64,000 bases of DNA from JANSWP01 sp041941305. Its GTDB lineage: Bacteria; Bacteroidota; Bacteroidia; Chitinophagales; Saprospiraceae. The stretch lies in NCBI GenBank assembly GCA_041941305.1, contig JBGTQJ010000004.1, positions 124,001 through 188,000 of the forward strand. The letters are read 5' to 3'. Each line of letters begins with the position of its first letter. The stretch's first letter is position 1. The notes beneath the pieces are model-generated. The model ran no database searches. It had not been told where the DNA came from and saw only the letters and a list, made by a program, of their open reading frames with translations. Shown one piece after another: positions 42,440 to 51,538 of this stretch. A program made the position numbers and the translations under genes.

Positions 42440-44020
42440 TCAAATATCACCAACTGAAGCCTGTTCCAATTTCCTTTTCAACTCCTGGGCTGCAGGCGTA
42501 ATTGCCAGACCCCCCAGTCCAGTACATTTATTACAAGAAGGCATTTGTGCGCTTACACGTTGTACCGTTTCCAGTACCTGGTCTAGTGGAATCAAATAAG
42601 CAAAACCGGAAGCCGCCATAGTTGCTGAAGAAAGTGCATTGACTGCTGCGCTGGTGTTTTTTCCTAAGCAGGGTGCTTCTACTCTATCTGCAATTGGGTC
42701 ACAAACCAGTCCAATCATATTTTGGATCGCCATGGAAGCTGCCCCCAAGCCTTGCTCGGCAGTACCGCCAAACATTTCTACAATTCCAGCTGCTGCCATT
42801 CCCGCTGAGGCACCACATTCAACTTGACAACCATGTTCCTCGGCGGAAAAGCCAGGTCCCATTGCGAAATAGGCACCTACCAGCCCCGCAGCAAAATAAG
42901 CCATGATTTTGTCGTGTTTTGAAACATTGATTTCATCTGCAACAGCTGCCATTGCTGCACCAACTGTTCCGCAAGAGCCGGCAGTCGGATTGGCAACCAC
43001 GACTTCCAGTGCACTTTTGGATTCCATGATGGCTGCCACATTTTTGACAATGGTATTGACTATTGAGTTTTGTAAAATCTTACCAGCTTTTTCCGCTTTT
43101 CCAACCAAATCAGATTGTTGATGCAGTATTCTGTCTTTGTGTTCTGTACCTGCTAAACCAATTTTGATGCTGCCCTCAATGATGTCGATGATGTTTTCCA
43201 TCTTCTCACAAAGTGCTTGCTCTGACAAACCACTCCGGTGTTGTTCATACATCAGGCCCAATGCACCTAGATTGAGTTTTTCTTCTTTGCTATAGGCTAT
43301 TAAAGATTCGATATCCGAAAAGGGCAATGCTGTTTCTTTTCCTGAAACAATGGGCATTATTGGAAGGACATTGGCTACTTTCTGTACTTCTGAAAAACGA
43401 GCAATATGCTGTATCAAACCATCATCAAAAGGCTCCCAATTTTCCAAAACAAACAAATATGTTGCTGCTTTTTCATTGGATATCAGGACTGTGGTTTTGG
43501 AAGCCAATTCTTTCAACTCTGAAGCAATGTCATCATTTGCCCAAATGAATAATTCGTAATAATCTCCTTTCATTTGAACTGGAAATCCATCCACTTGTTG
43601 CAATTCAAAACTGCCACCTCCCAGAGAAGCTGCCAATACCTGGACGCTTCCACCATTCCTCCCTTGTAAAGTTACCAGCATACTGTTTGCATGGTCATTT
43701 TCAAAAGAGCTAATCTCATATTTGATATCAATGCCTCTTTTTGCAGCAATGGCTTTGGTCTGTTTCATTTGGTCGTCTGCCATATCAATATTGAGCAAAC
43801 CACCATTCATTCCAAGCACAGTTCCCTGCTCCTCATAATTAGTTGCCCATTGCCCGTCTTTATCAAACTCAATAAGCGCTGAAGCCAATTCCTCATTCAG
43901 GATTTGAACAGCCATATTGGCGACTCGCCAGCCTGCTGCAGTGTGTGAACTGGAAGGTCCACGCATAATGGGACCGATGACGTCGTTGAATATACTTGCT
44001 TGATTTTTCATTGCAATCAT
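42440..44020 (-). CDS. sdaA: L-serine ammonia-lyase (iron-sulfur type, fused beta-alpha)
   Basis: This 526-residue enzyme deaminates L-serine to pyruvate. The N-terminal beta domain begins SIFNDVIGPIMRGPSSSHTAAGWRVANMA. The C-terminal alpha domain (from about residue 265) carries ANPTAGSCGTVGAAM, HGCQVECGASAGMAAAG, IGLVCDPIADRVEAPCLGKN and MPSCNKCTGLGGLA, which contain the Cys residues for the 4Fe-4S cluster. The single-chain beta-alpha fusion is the common form in this phylum. The start could be 44020 or the second ATG at 44011. A 20-bp hairpin lies at its 5' end. Confidence 0.93.
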   Translation of the reverse strand: MIAMKNQASIFNDVIGPIMRGPSSSHTAAGWRVANMAVQILNEELASALIEFDKDGQWATNYEEQGTVLGMNGGLLNIDMADDQMKQTKAIAAKRGIDIKYEISSFENDHANSMLVTLQGRNGGSVQVLAASLGGGSFELQQVDGFPVQMKGDYYELFIWANDDIASELKELASKTTVLISNEKAATYLFVLENWEPFDDGLIQHIARFSEVQKVANVLPIMPIVSGKETALPFSDIESLIAYSKEEKLNLGALGLMYEQHRSGLSEQALCEKMENIIDIIEGSIKIGLAGTEHKDRILHQQSDLVGKAEKAGKILQNSIVNTIVKNVAAIMESKSALEVVVANPTAGSCGTVGAAMAAVADEINVSKHDKIMAYFAAGLVGAYFAMGPGFSAEEHGCQVECGASAGMAAAGIVEMFGGTAEQGLGAASMAIQNMIGLVCDPIADRVEAPCLGKNTSAAVNALSSATMAASGFAYLIPLDQVLETVQRVSAQMPSCNKCTGLGGLAITPAAQELKRKLEQASVGDI

Positions 44021-44035
44021 TTTGTCCTTTAAGGA

Positions 44036-44080
44036 GACGATTATTGATGATTTTCGGTCGGAAAATCATCAATAATCGTC
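44036..44080. repeat. 20-bp perfect inverted repeat upstream of sdaA
   Basis: Bases 44036-44055 and 44061-44080 are exact complements with a 5-bp loop. GGTGGCTTCAGCCACC (44097-44112) adds a smaller stem. It lies between the divergent sdaA and sigma-factor genes, only 15 bp from the sdaA ATG, so it would be in the sdaA 5' leader. Confidence 0.75.
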
Positions 44081-44112
44081 CCCTTTAAGATTTTTTGGTG
44101 GCTTCAGCCACC

Positions 44113-44374
44113 GATGTCCCATCCTCAATTTTTTGATTACCAAAGATAATGAATTAAGAATGAAAAGGCGATTTACGTTTTGAATTCGCATTTATTGCCA
44201 AAAATTGAAATTTTAATTCAAAAAAATAATTTGAATGGTGCAACCACCTGGTTTCCATTCTGTCTTTTGGAAATAAGTTTACAATCGCGTTATTTTGAAG
44301 CAAAATAGAATGAAGGGCAAAAGTTTATGTAATACGTTACACTTCATTCATCACTTAATTATCAGCAAAACGGA
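44113..44374. other. Spacer between sdaA and the ECF sigma gene
   Basis: No gene or clear promoter was recognised. The AT-rich stretch contains the likely start region of the sigma operon, but no TAnnTTTG box with a partner was found. Confidence 0.5.
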
Positions 44375-44923
44375 TTGGATTACGGAAGCACACATCGGGA
44401 CATAATTGAATCTTGCAAAAAGGGAAACCGGCAAGCACAGTTTGAGTTGTATCGTTTGTATTCGAAGGCAATGCACAATATATGTCTGCGGATGGTACGA
44501 GATGAACTGGATGCGGAGGATTTATTGCAGAATTCTTTTGTAGACGTTTTTACAAAGCTCAATACATTTAGATATCAATCTTCCGTAGGGGCATGGATAA
44601 AAAGAATTGTAGTAAATAATTGTATCAATTTCCTCAAAAAGCGCAGATTGTACTTTGAAGAGTTGAACGACAAATTTCATTCTGTAGAAACAGACGATAC
44701 AGAGGAGCCCATGCGTTTGAATGTAGAAGCAGTGAATAATGCTGTGATGAAATTGCCAGATGGTTACAGAGTGGTATTCTCTCTCTACATGATGGAGGGA
44801 TATGACCATAAGGAAATTGCAGCTATTTTGAATATCTCAGAAGCAACGTCAAAATCTCAATATAGCCGCGCCAAGAAAAAATTAAGGGAGTTGTTATTGT
44901 CGCGGTCGTTTTTGATGCTTTAA
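44375..44923 (+). CDS. ECF-type RNA polymerase sigma factor
   Basis: This 182-residue sigma-70 family factor has region 2 (about residues 12-85: CKKGNRQAQFELYRLYSKAMHNICLRMVRDELDAEDLLQNSFVDVFTKLNTFRYQ-type pattern) and region 4.2 (about 120-172: VMKLPDGYRVVFSLYMMEGYDHKEIAAILNISEATSKSQYSRAKKKLREL). The start is TTG at 44375; the upstream frame has a stop at 44330 and no ATG. It is followed by a membrane protein in the position of an anti-sigma factor. The signal sensed is unknown. Confidence 0.9.
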   Translation: MDYGSTHRDIIESCKKGNRQAQFELYRLYSKAMHNICLRMVRDELDAEDLLQNSFVDVFTKLNTFRYQSSVGAWIKRIVVNNCINFLKKRRLYFEELNDKFHSVETDDTEEPMRLNVEAVNNAVMKLPDGYRVVFSLYMMEGYDHKEIAAILNISEATSKSQYSRAKKKLRELLLSRSFLML

Positions 44924-45086
44924 ACTAGTTCATTGTTTCATGGTTTTCTTATTGATTGAGCTATTATTTTTCATCAATTAAATAATGGTAGCAGGGTTTT
45001 GAACCCTGCAATTCAGAAAGTTAGACAGGAAATCTTGAATCAAAGAACATATCCCCAACAGGGATCTTTTTGGAAAAAAACTGAAA

Positions 45087-45656
45087 ATGGATCGTTTAGA
45101 AAAATTCGTTATCCGGAATCGTGCGGAGTTCGATTCTGAGGTGCCCAGCCTAAGGGTATGGGCGGAAATAGACAAACAATTGGCACAAAAATCTGCCAAG
45201 CGTTTGACCTTATGGAAAGCATTGCGCGTGGCAGCAGCCGTTGTGATTCTATTATGTGCTGGTAGCCTTATCGGCACAAAAGTATTGGGTCCTACACCCG
45301 CTATAGCTTCTTCTCTTGCCGAAATCGCACCTGAATATGCAGACCTGGAAAATTATTACAATAGCCAGATTGATCAAAAGATCAAACTATTGGCTAGTTA
45401 CAGGCATGATGTCTATGTTCAGGAGGATTTGAGGCAATTAGATGAAATTTTTGCAGAGTTGAAAGAAGAACTGGAATTGGCGCCAAAGGGAGCCGAGGAA
45501 CAAATCATTCAAATGATGATTGAGAACTATGAAACCAAAGTCAGTATTTTAGAGCGGGTACTTGAAAAAATTCAATCAACAAATCCGGAGGTTATTCAGG
45601 AGGGCGAGTTGGACTCCGGAAAAACAAAAACTGAAGGAAATGAAATTAGTATTTAA
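45087..45656 (+). CDS. Single-pass membrane protein, probable anti-sigma factor
   Basis: This 189-residue protein has a cytoplasmic N-terminus (FVIRNRAEFDSEVPSLRVWAEIDKQL, an amphipathic segment typical of short Bacteroidota anti-sigma proteins). One membrane segment follows (about residues 46-64, LRVAAAVVILLCAGSLIG), then an outward domain of helices rich in Glu and Leu. It sits 163 bp after the ECF gene and overlaps the next gene by 17 bp. No zinc-binding anti-sigma motif (HxxxCxxC) is present. The role is inferred from topology and position. Confidence 0.6.
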   Translation: MDRLEKFVIRNRAEFDSEVPSLRVWAEIDKQLAQKSAKRLTLWKALRVAAAVVILLCAGSLIGTKVLGPTPAIASSLAEIAPEYADLENYYNSQIDQKIKLLASYRHDVYVQEDLRQLDEIFAELKEELELAPKGAEEQIIQMMIENYETKVSILERVLEKIQSTNPEVIQEGELDSGKTKTEGNEISI

Positions 45657-46779
45657 GCTGGGCATCATTTTAGTGCTTGCGGCTTTGATCGCAACACCCA
45701 TAGCAGATGCAACCGGCAGTCCCAATGGGGATTCCAGACATAAATACACAAAAACAGTCAAGAAAGAATTTCCAATTAACTCCTACGGTACTACCAGTCT
45801 TCAAAATAAATATGGTAAGATAGATGTAAAAACGTGGGATAAGAATCGAGTGAAGATTTCTGCACTCATCACTGTAGAAGCCAACAGTGAATCACAAGCC
45901 CAGAATGCTTTTAATAGAATCAAGATTGATTTTGCCAATGACCAAAATGTGGTCAAGGCTTCAACCATGATTGAAGCTCAAAAAAATTCCATTTGGGCAA
46001 ATTGGAATGAGGAGAAAACGGAGTTTAGCATTAATTATACTGTTTTCATGCCCAAAAGTGGCTCTTTGATTTTGGGAAATAAATATGGCGATTCCTTTGT
46101 AGAGTCGATAGGAGGAAATGCAGAGGTCAATGTTCACTACGGAAAATTTTATCTGGAAGGTGTTGGCAAAGATTTGTCCATAACTATGAATTACGCGGAA
46201 GGAACGGTAGTACAAGCGAGAGATGTCATTGCAGATGTATCCAATTGTAAGAAGAAATTGAGAATCAAGAAGGCCCACGACGTCATTTTGACTTCTAAAA
46301 ATTCCAGGATTTCAATCGAAACTGGAAAAACCATTAAGGTGGATTCCAGAAATGATTTCTTTAATCTTGGGAACATTGATAAATTGAAATTTCAGGGTAG
46401 ATATGGTGATGTGGAAGTAATTTCAGTTCAGGAGGTATATGCTCACAATTCCCGGTATTCTGATTTTTACATAGAGAAATTGAAAGGCGATGCTGAGCTA
46501 GACTTGCAGTTTGGTGGAGTAATCATCGAAAAAATCGGACGTGGTTTTTCAGAAATCAACCTCTACGGAAAGCATACAGATTTCAAAATAACGGTTGAAC
46601 CGGGAAGTGCCTACAAACTGAATGCCGAGGCAAAAAGTGCCGGCATTACTTATCCAGACAACTTTATTGTCGATTCCGAAAGAGATAATGGGGTTTCCCA
46701 TTTAGTGAATGGTCACCGTGGTTCCGGTGGCGGTACCATCAATGCCATTTTTGAGTATGGTGGCTTGAGGGTGCAATGA
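45640..46779 (+). CDS. Exported beta-helix adhesin-like protein (DUF4097-type)
   Basis: This 379-residue protein (from ATG 45640) has a signal peptide (MKLVFKLGIILVLAALIATPIADA). Repeated strand-rich units follow, such as NKYGKIDVKTWDKNRVKISALITVEA, GNKYGDSFVESIGGNAEVNVHYGKFYLEGVGKDLSITMNYAEGTV and KGDAELDLQFGGVIIEKIGRG. The regularly spaced Gly/Asn turns fit a right-handed beta-helix as in the DUF4097/GIN group. It overlaps the anti-sigma gene and so belongs to the same operon; it may be the envelope partner or target of that sigma system. The start at 45562 would place the signal peptide internally. Confidence 0.65.
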   Translation: MKLVFKLGIILVLAALIATPIADATGSPNGDSRHKYTKTVKKEFPINSYGTTSLQNKYGKIDVKTWDKNRVKISALITVEANSESQAQNAFNRIKIDFANDQNVVKASTMIEAQKNSIWANWNEEKTEFSINYTVFMPKSGSLILGNKYGDSFVESIGGNAEVNVHYGKFYLEGVGKDLSITMNYAEGTVVQARDVIADVSNCKKKLRIKKAHDVILTSKNSRISIETGKTIKVDSRNDFFNLGNIDKLKFQGRYGDVEVISVQEVYAHNSRYSDFYIEKLKGDAELDLQFGGVIIEKIGRGFSEINLYGKHTDFKITVEPGSAYKLNAEAKSAGITYPDNFIVDSERDNGVSHLVNGHRGSGGGTINAIFEYGGLRVQ

Positions 46780-46849
46780 TGAAAAATATGCGAGACTCAC
46801 AATTCGCAAATTAGAACGGCTTCATACTAATCCAATTTATATTTTAAGG

Positions 46850-46878
46850 AACCACTTTGAAATAATCTCAAAGTGGTT
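46850..46878 (+). terminator. Terminator of the sigma-factor operon
   Basis: AACCACTTTGA (46850-46860) pairs with TCAAAGTGGTT (46868-46878) and is followed by TTGTCTT. It lies 70 bp after the last gene. Confidence 0.7.
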
Positions 46879-46975
46879 TTGTCTTATAAAACAGAAGATA
46901 CCAATTCTACATCTGCCATATAACGATTAGCTTCCAATGCCCTTTATCCTCGCCCCTCCAAGTCAGCACAGGCTG

Positions 46976-47281
46976 CTAAAAAATGCTAATTGTGGGGATA
47001 ATATGCCAAGGATATATGCCCGCAGCATGGCAGGATTCCACATAGGCGCTTTCTATTTTGACAGCACGTTCATTCGCCATAGTGCCTTCCTGATAATGGC
47101 CTAAATTGATGTACAAATAGGAAGGCATGTGAAGCAAATGCCCTGAGCCTGGTGCTGGAAACCTCAAATTATTAGTTGCTTCCAAAGCTTTTTTCGGGTT
47201 TGGTGAAGTTTCAATTGCATGAATGTAAAGGTGCATGGCTTGTGGATGATTCGGGTCTATTTTTGAAGTATATTCAATCAA
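46976..47281 (-). pseudogene. Fragment of a large TPR-repeat protein
   Basis: The 101-codon minus frame reads DPNHPQAMHLYIHAIETSPNPKKALEATNNLRFPAPGSGHLLHMPSYLYINLGHYQEGTMANERAV, then AGIYPWHIIPTIS. It matches a well-conserved internal stretch of tetratricopeptide proteins with HPGANHYYIHAVEAS and PGAGHLVHMPSHIY. Those proteins are usually more than 500 residues, so only a middle segment survives here and the flanking sequence is not open. I treat it as a degraded remnant. Confidence 0.6.
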
Positions 47282-47387
47282 TATTTCTAATTTTTACACT
47301 GCCAAACAATTTTTTGTCATTTTTGTCCACTTAAAAAAATGCACGGACTATTGACCATATAAGAGAATAAAATGAAATGATATTCCT

Positions 47388-50345
47388 GTGAGAATCTATG
47401 TAACCATCTTATTAACAATTCTATTTTTCTTTCCTTTTGGGCAACTTACCGCCCAAGATTTTTCAAGTGATGTCCAACAAAATAAAACTTACGAACAATT
47501 AGATTCACTCTTTCCAACTTCATTTGAAGCCAATTCCACTTTTGATTTTAATGAACCCGAAACTGCCAATCAAACTGTAGAGGTATTACTAAAAAAAGCT
47601 GATTTATTGAAGCGCCTGGGAAAGCCCAACCATTCCCGGAAATTATTGATACAGGCATTAAAGCTCAGTAAAGATGAAAATAATCCAACCCGAATTGCTC
47701 AGGCCATGCTCGCCCAATCAAATTGGTATGCTTATTTTACCCAACATGATACCGCCTATTCATTTGCTAAACAAACCCTAGAATATGCCGAAAAACATCA
47801 ATTGACGGAAATGATTCCTTCAATAATGGTTCAAATCGGATTTTATGCTTTGGAACTAGCTGATTTTGACGGTGCTTTTAAATATTGTACTGAAGCCCAA
47901 TCCTTAGCTGAAAAACAAGATCAAAAACTTGTTTACCTTAAATGTGAAGCATGTGTCAAGGATGCTGCCGGAAGATTTGCTTATGAATTTGGTCTTTTGA
48001 GAATTAAAGAGGTGATGGAGACCTACAAAAATATAATAATAGCTGCTTTGGAGGCAGGAGATACCATCCAATTTTTAAGTTATTGGACAAAATTTGCAGA
48101 TTTATATCGAAGTGTTGGCTCATTGGATACTTTTCAAATGATGATTAATGAGACCGCCAAATTGTTAAAAAGACACCCTGATATCCGAGTAGAAATGTCT
48201 GTACTCATTATGCAATCCATTAAGGAGGCTTTGAACGGAAATTATGAAGTTGAAGAATATTATATTAGAGAAGCCTTGAAAATATGTCAAAATAACAATG
48301 TGTTTTCTAAATTGACACAACATTATTATTGTCGTTTACAAAATAATTATGCAGCTAGGAAACTGTGGGACAAAGCCATTGAAATGATGGATAGTGCCAA
48401 TACAATAGAACCAAAAATATATCATGATGGCGCTGATAAATATGCCTACCTTTATAAAGAAAAAGGTGATTATCAAACAGCCGTAAAATATTATGAAAAG
48501 TGGGTAAAAAACAGAGATTCACTCCTCCAATTCGAGATGATGTCTTTTGTTACCGAATGGGAAGCCAAATATGAAAACCAAAAGAAAGAATTACTCTTGG
48601 AAAAAGAGCGAGGTCGTCAAAATATATTAATTGTTGGTTTGGTATTGGCAGCGCTATTTGGATTTTTCCTCTTTCGGGCTTATCGAAGCAAACAACGTAT
48701 TAATAAAGAACTCGTCTTGCAAAAAAATATGGTTGAAGCTCAAGCCGAAGAACTCCGCCAATTAGACAAAGTAAAATCGCGCTTTTTTACCAATGTATCG
48801 CATGAATTGAGAACGCCCCTGACTTTAATTCTAGGTCCGATAAATTCAGCTTTAAAAAGCGGAGACTTGAATAATCGAAACTTTACTCTTCTGAAAAGAG
48901 CCCAACAAAGCGGACAGGATTTGTTAAAACTCATTGGCTCTATTCTCGACCTTTCCAAAATGGAGTCGGGCAAGATTGAATTGTACGAAACCCCCGAATT
49001 ATTATTCCATCTTACCCGAAGAATTATCTCTGCTTTTGAATCTCATGCCCAACGACAGGGCATTCAGTTTGGCTTTAATTACAAAGCAGAGAAAAGTTTG
49101 CAGTTGTTAATCGACAAAGAAAAATTGGATACCATATTGAATAATCTGCTTTCCAATGCCATTAAATTCACGCCAAAAGGCGGGCAAATAATTGTGGATA
49201 TTCACGATTTGGGAAATACCATCCAAATTGTGGTAAGAGACACAGGAAGAGGCATTCATCCGGATGATCTTCCCAATGTGTTCAATCGCTTTTACCAATC
49301 TGCTCAACCCAATACACCAACAGAGGGTGGAACGGGAATTGGCTTAGCCTTGTCTCAAGAATTGATTCAACTGATGGGGGGAAAAATTAGTGCGGAAAGC
49401 GAACTTGGAAAGGGCAGTCGTTTTTTGGTGGAATTTCCTCGGAAAGAAATATTGGGGATGGTTGACGAGGAGACCACTCGCTCAGCTCTAACCCCTAAAG
49501 AGGAATCGCTGCCCGTGCAACTCGCAGAAGAAAGTCCACTTTTAGGGATTAAAGGTGAGAATGGGCACGAAACGGTTTTAATAGTCGAAGACAATCATTC
49601 TTTGAGAGAATACATTCAAACAATTTTAGAGCCACACTATCAAGTCTTGACTGCTGAAAACGGAGCAGTTGCCTTAGAATTGCTCAACAATTCGCCATCC
49701 ACTGTTCGCCATCTGCCATCTATCGTCATATCAGACATCATGATGCCAATAATGGATGGTTATCAACTGTTGAAGCATTTGAAATCAAATTATGTTTTTC
49801 GCCCCATTCCGGTTATTATGCTGACTGCTCGTGCAGATATTCAAGACAAATTAAAAGCCCTTCGAATTGGAGTCGATGATTATTTATTAAAACCATTTGT
49901 GGAAGAAGAATTATTGGTTCGAATAGAAAACCTACTGGAAAATCGAGCCAACCGAAAAGCCTTTTTGATGGAAAACGAACCGACCTCTGTTACTGAAGAT
50001 GAGCAAAACCAAATTTCGGAAGAAAATCAGAATTGGCTAAAAGAATTAGAAGCCTTTTTGATAACTCAAATTGGAAATTCAAACTATTCCCTCTCCGAAA
50101 TGAGTACCCATTTTGCCATGAGCGAAAGCACTTTTACCCGTCAATTAAAACGCCTCACCGGACTGACTCCAATTCGTTATTTGCAAGAACTGCGACTCAA
50201 TAAAGCTCGCCGATTATTAGAAAATCGCAAATACAAAACCATCGCAAAAGTTGCCTATCAAGTTGGTTTTAAAGATGCCAACTCTTTTTCTCGTGCCTTC
50301 AAAAAACGATATGGCAAATCTCCTTCCGATTTTATAAACAATTGA
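47388..50345 (+). CDS. Hybrid two-component regulator (TPR sensor, kinase, receiver, AraC)
   Basis: This 985-residue one-chain system (start GTG 47388) has a signal peptide (MRIYVTILLTILFFFPFGQLTAQ), a periplasmic helical TPR-like sensor (about 60-400), a membrane segment (412-430), and HisKA with H472 in FFTNVSHELRTPL. The HATPase follows (N590, DTGRGI at 618-623, GGTGIGLAL), then a receiver with phospho-acceptor D783 (VISDIMMP) and K835. It closes with an AraC-type DNA-binding domain (about 880-983, VAYQVGFKDANSFSRAFKKRYGKSP). The receiver has an unusual insertion NNSPSTVRHLPS just before VISD, encoded by 7-bp repeats. It likely controls the neighbouring secreted-protein genes. Confidence 0.9.
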   Translation: MRIYVTILLTILFFFPFGQLTAQDFSSDVQQNKTYEQLDSLFPTSFEANSTFDFNEPETANQTVEVLLKKADLLKRLGKPNHSRKLLIQALKLSKDENNPTRIAQAMLAQSNWYAYFTQHDTAYSFAKQTLEYAEKHQLTEMIPSIMVQIGFYALELADFDGAFKYCTEAQSLAEKQDQKLVYLKCEACVKDAAGRFAYEFGLLRIKEVMETYKNIIIAALEAGDTIQFLSYWTKFADLYRSVGSLDTFQMMINETAKLLKRHPDIRVEMSVLIMQSIKEALNGNYEVEEYYIREALKICQNNNVFSKLTQHYYCRLQNNYAARKLWDKAIEMMDSANTIEPKIYHDGADKYAYLYKEKGDYQTAVKYYEKWVKNRDSLLQFEMMSFVTEWEAKYENQKKELLLEKERGRQNILIVGLVLAALFGFFLFRAYRSKQRINKELVLQKNMVEAQAEELRQLDKVKSRFFTNVSHELRTPLTLILGPINSALKSGDLNNRNFTLLKRAQQSGQDLLKLIGSILDLSKMESGKIELYETPELLFHLTRRIISAFESHAQRQGIQFGFNYKAEKSLQLLIDKEKLDTILNNLLSNAIKFTPKGGQIIVDIHDLGNTIQIVVRDTGRGIHPDDLPNVFNRFYQSAQPNTPTEGGTGIGLALSQELIQLMGGKISAESELGKGSRFLVEFPRKEILGMVDEETTRSALTPKEESLPVQLAEESPLLGIKGENGHETVLIVEDNHSLREYIQTILEPHYQVLTAENGAVALELLNNSPSTVRHLPSIVISDIMMPIMDGYQLLKHLKSNYVFRPIPVIMLTARADIQDKLKALRIGVDDYLLKPFVEEELLVRIENLLENRANRKAFLMENEPTSVTEDEQNQISEENQNWLKELEAFLITQIGNSNYSLSEMSTHFAMSESTFTRQLKRLTGLTPIRYLQELRLNKARRLLENRKYKTIAKVAYQVGFKDANSFSRAFKKRYGKSPSDFINN
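49690..49727. repeat. Heptad repeat inside the receiver-domain coding sequence
   Basis: The bases read as 7-bp units CGCCATC, CACTGTT, CGCCATC, TGCCATC, TATCGTC, in the style of the intergenic heptad elements (compare CAGATGG CAGATAG near 62.07 kb). They encode extra residues ahead of the phospho-acceptor strand without shifting the frame. Confidence 0.55.
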
Positions 50346-50370
50346 TTTACAGTTGCCAATTTCTCTTTCT

Positions 50371-50450
50371 GACAATTTGAGCAAGCTTTTTGACGATTTG
50401 AGCAAGCCCTTTTTTGCTTTGACGGTTTGAGCAAGCTTTTTGACGATTTA
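50371..50450 (+). repeat. Direct repeats GACRRTTTGAGCAAGC downstream of the hybrid regulator
   Basis: Three 16-bp units begin at 50371, 50392 and 50421, with a partial fourth (GACGATTTA) at 50442. Start-to-start distances are 21, 29 and 21 bp. Two-turn spacing of direct repeats is what AraC-type DNA-binding domains often recognise. The block lies 26 bp after the regulator's stop and about 130 bp before the next gene. An operator role is inferred. Confidence 0.6.
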
Positions 50451-50583
50451 GGGTTATCCACCCTTCTCACCTTTGAATCATCAACTTCAATTCACCAAAA
50501 TCTTTGACTGCCTACCGCTTCATTTTTTTAAGTGAATCAAGGCAGGTAATCAAGTTGAAAAATTTATCTGATTCACACAAAAA

Positions 50584-51420
50584 ATGAGTGTTATGAAACA
50601 ATCTTTACTTATCAACCCTTATTTTTTTATTTTTTTTCTAATAGCCTGGATAACCCCAATATCAATATTTGGTGCTTCGATTTCTTGGGATGGTGGAGCA
50701 AGTACATCAAATTGGGATGATGACCTAAATTGGTCAGGTGATGTTAAGCCGACACCGTCAGATGATGTTACTATTACAAGTGCTAATGTTACTATTGGTT
50801 CAAGTACATTGAATGTTACATTTAACTATACGCCATCACTTGGCCATACTTATACTATCTTCAACGCGCCCACGATTAGCGGCACATTTAACACCATAAA
50901 TGTGAGCCAATTGCGAAATAACAAAATAACACTTCATTGGCAAACCGCCTCTGAAACCAACAACCGAGGCTTCGAAAGCGAACATTCTACTGAGGGCAAC
51001 TATTGGCGTAATATAGATTTTGTTAAAGGCAATGGCACTTCTTATAAGTTGAATAAATATCAATTCATACACGAGTTGCCTGTTTCAGGTATGAATTATT
51101 ATCGTTTAAAACAGTTGGATTATGGTGGCAATTTTGAATATTCCGAAATCCGTTCGGTCAATTTTGAAAACGACAATATTCCATTCATTCAAATCTTTCC
51201 AAATCCTATCAAAGAGGACTTGTTAAACGTCAATATTGGTATTGAATTAAAGCAAGAAGCCGACATTCGAATTTACGATTTAACAGGTAAGATTTGGTTG
51301 CATCAACCAACTTTTAATACTGAAAATCAATTGAATATTAATGAATTATTCAACGGGATATATATTGTAGAAACTGTTGCTAATGGGCAAATGATTCGTC
51401 AAAAGCTTATCAAAAATTAA
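50584..51420 (+). CDS. T9SS cargo protein, possibly shrunken
   Basis: This 278-residue exported protein (start 50584, or 50593 for the second Met) has a signal segment (FFIFFLIAWITPISIFGA) and a short passenger SWDGGASTSNWDDDLNWSGD. A jump to NYTPSLGHTYTIFNAPTISGTF, normally the last strands of a long autotransporter-like beta-helix, suggests an internal deletion. Then follow ITLHWQTASETNNRGFESE, YQFIHELPVSGMNYYRLKQLDYGGNFEYSE and a C-terminal type IX sorting domain (IQIFPNPIKEDLL...GIYIVETVANGQMIRQKLIKN). The same C-terminal half recurs in the next gene. The function is unknown; it is expected at the cell surface. Confidence 0.75.
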   Translation: MSVMKQSLLINPYFFIFFLIAWITPISIFGASISWDGGASTSNWDDDLNWSGDVKPTPSDDVTITSANVTIGSSTLNVTFNYTPSLGHTYTIFNAPTISGTFNTINVSQLRNNKITLHWQTASETNNRGFESEHSTEGNYWRNIDFVKGNGTSYKLNKYQFIHELPVSGMNYYRLKQLDYGGNFEYSEIRSVNFENDNIPFIQIFPNPIKEDLLNVNIGIELKQEADIRIYDLTGKIWLHQPTFNTENQLNINELFNGIYIVETVANGQMIRQKLIKN

Positions 51421-51538
51421 AGGAATAGCTAACAGAAAGGGTATTAAATTTTGAATATTATTTAACGAATAGTGCTCCTTTTTTCAAGATACCTCTTTTA
51501 TTCAATCCAATTAATTTTTCACATCAAATATCAATTAT

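Noticed and set aside
50371..50450. CRISPR-like direct repeats
   Set aside because: Only three and a half units with 5-13 bp between them; far too short for spacers and no cas genes.
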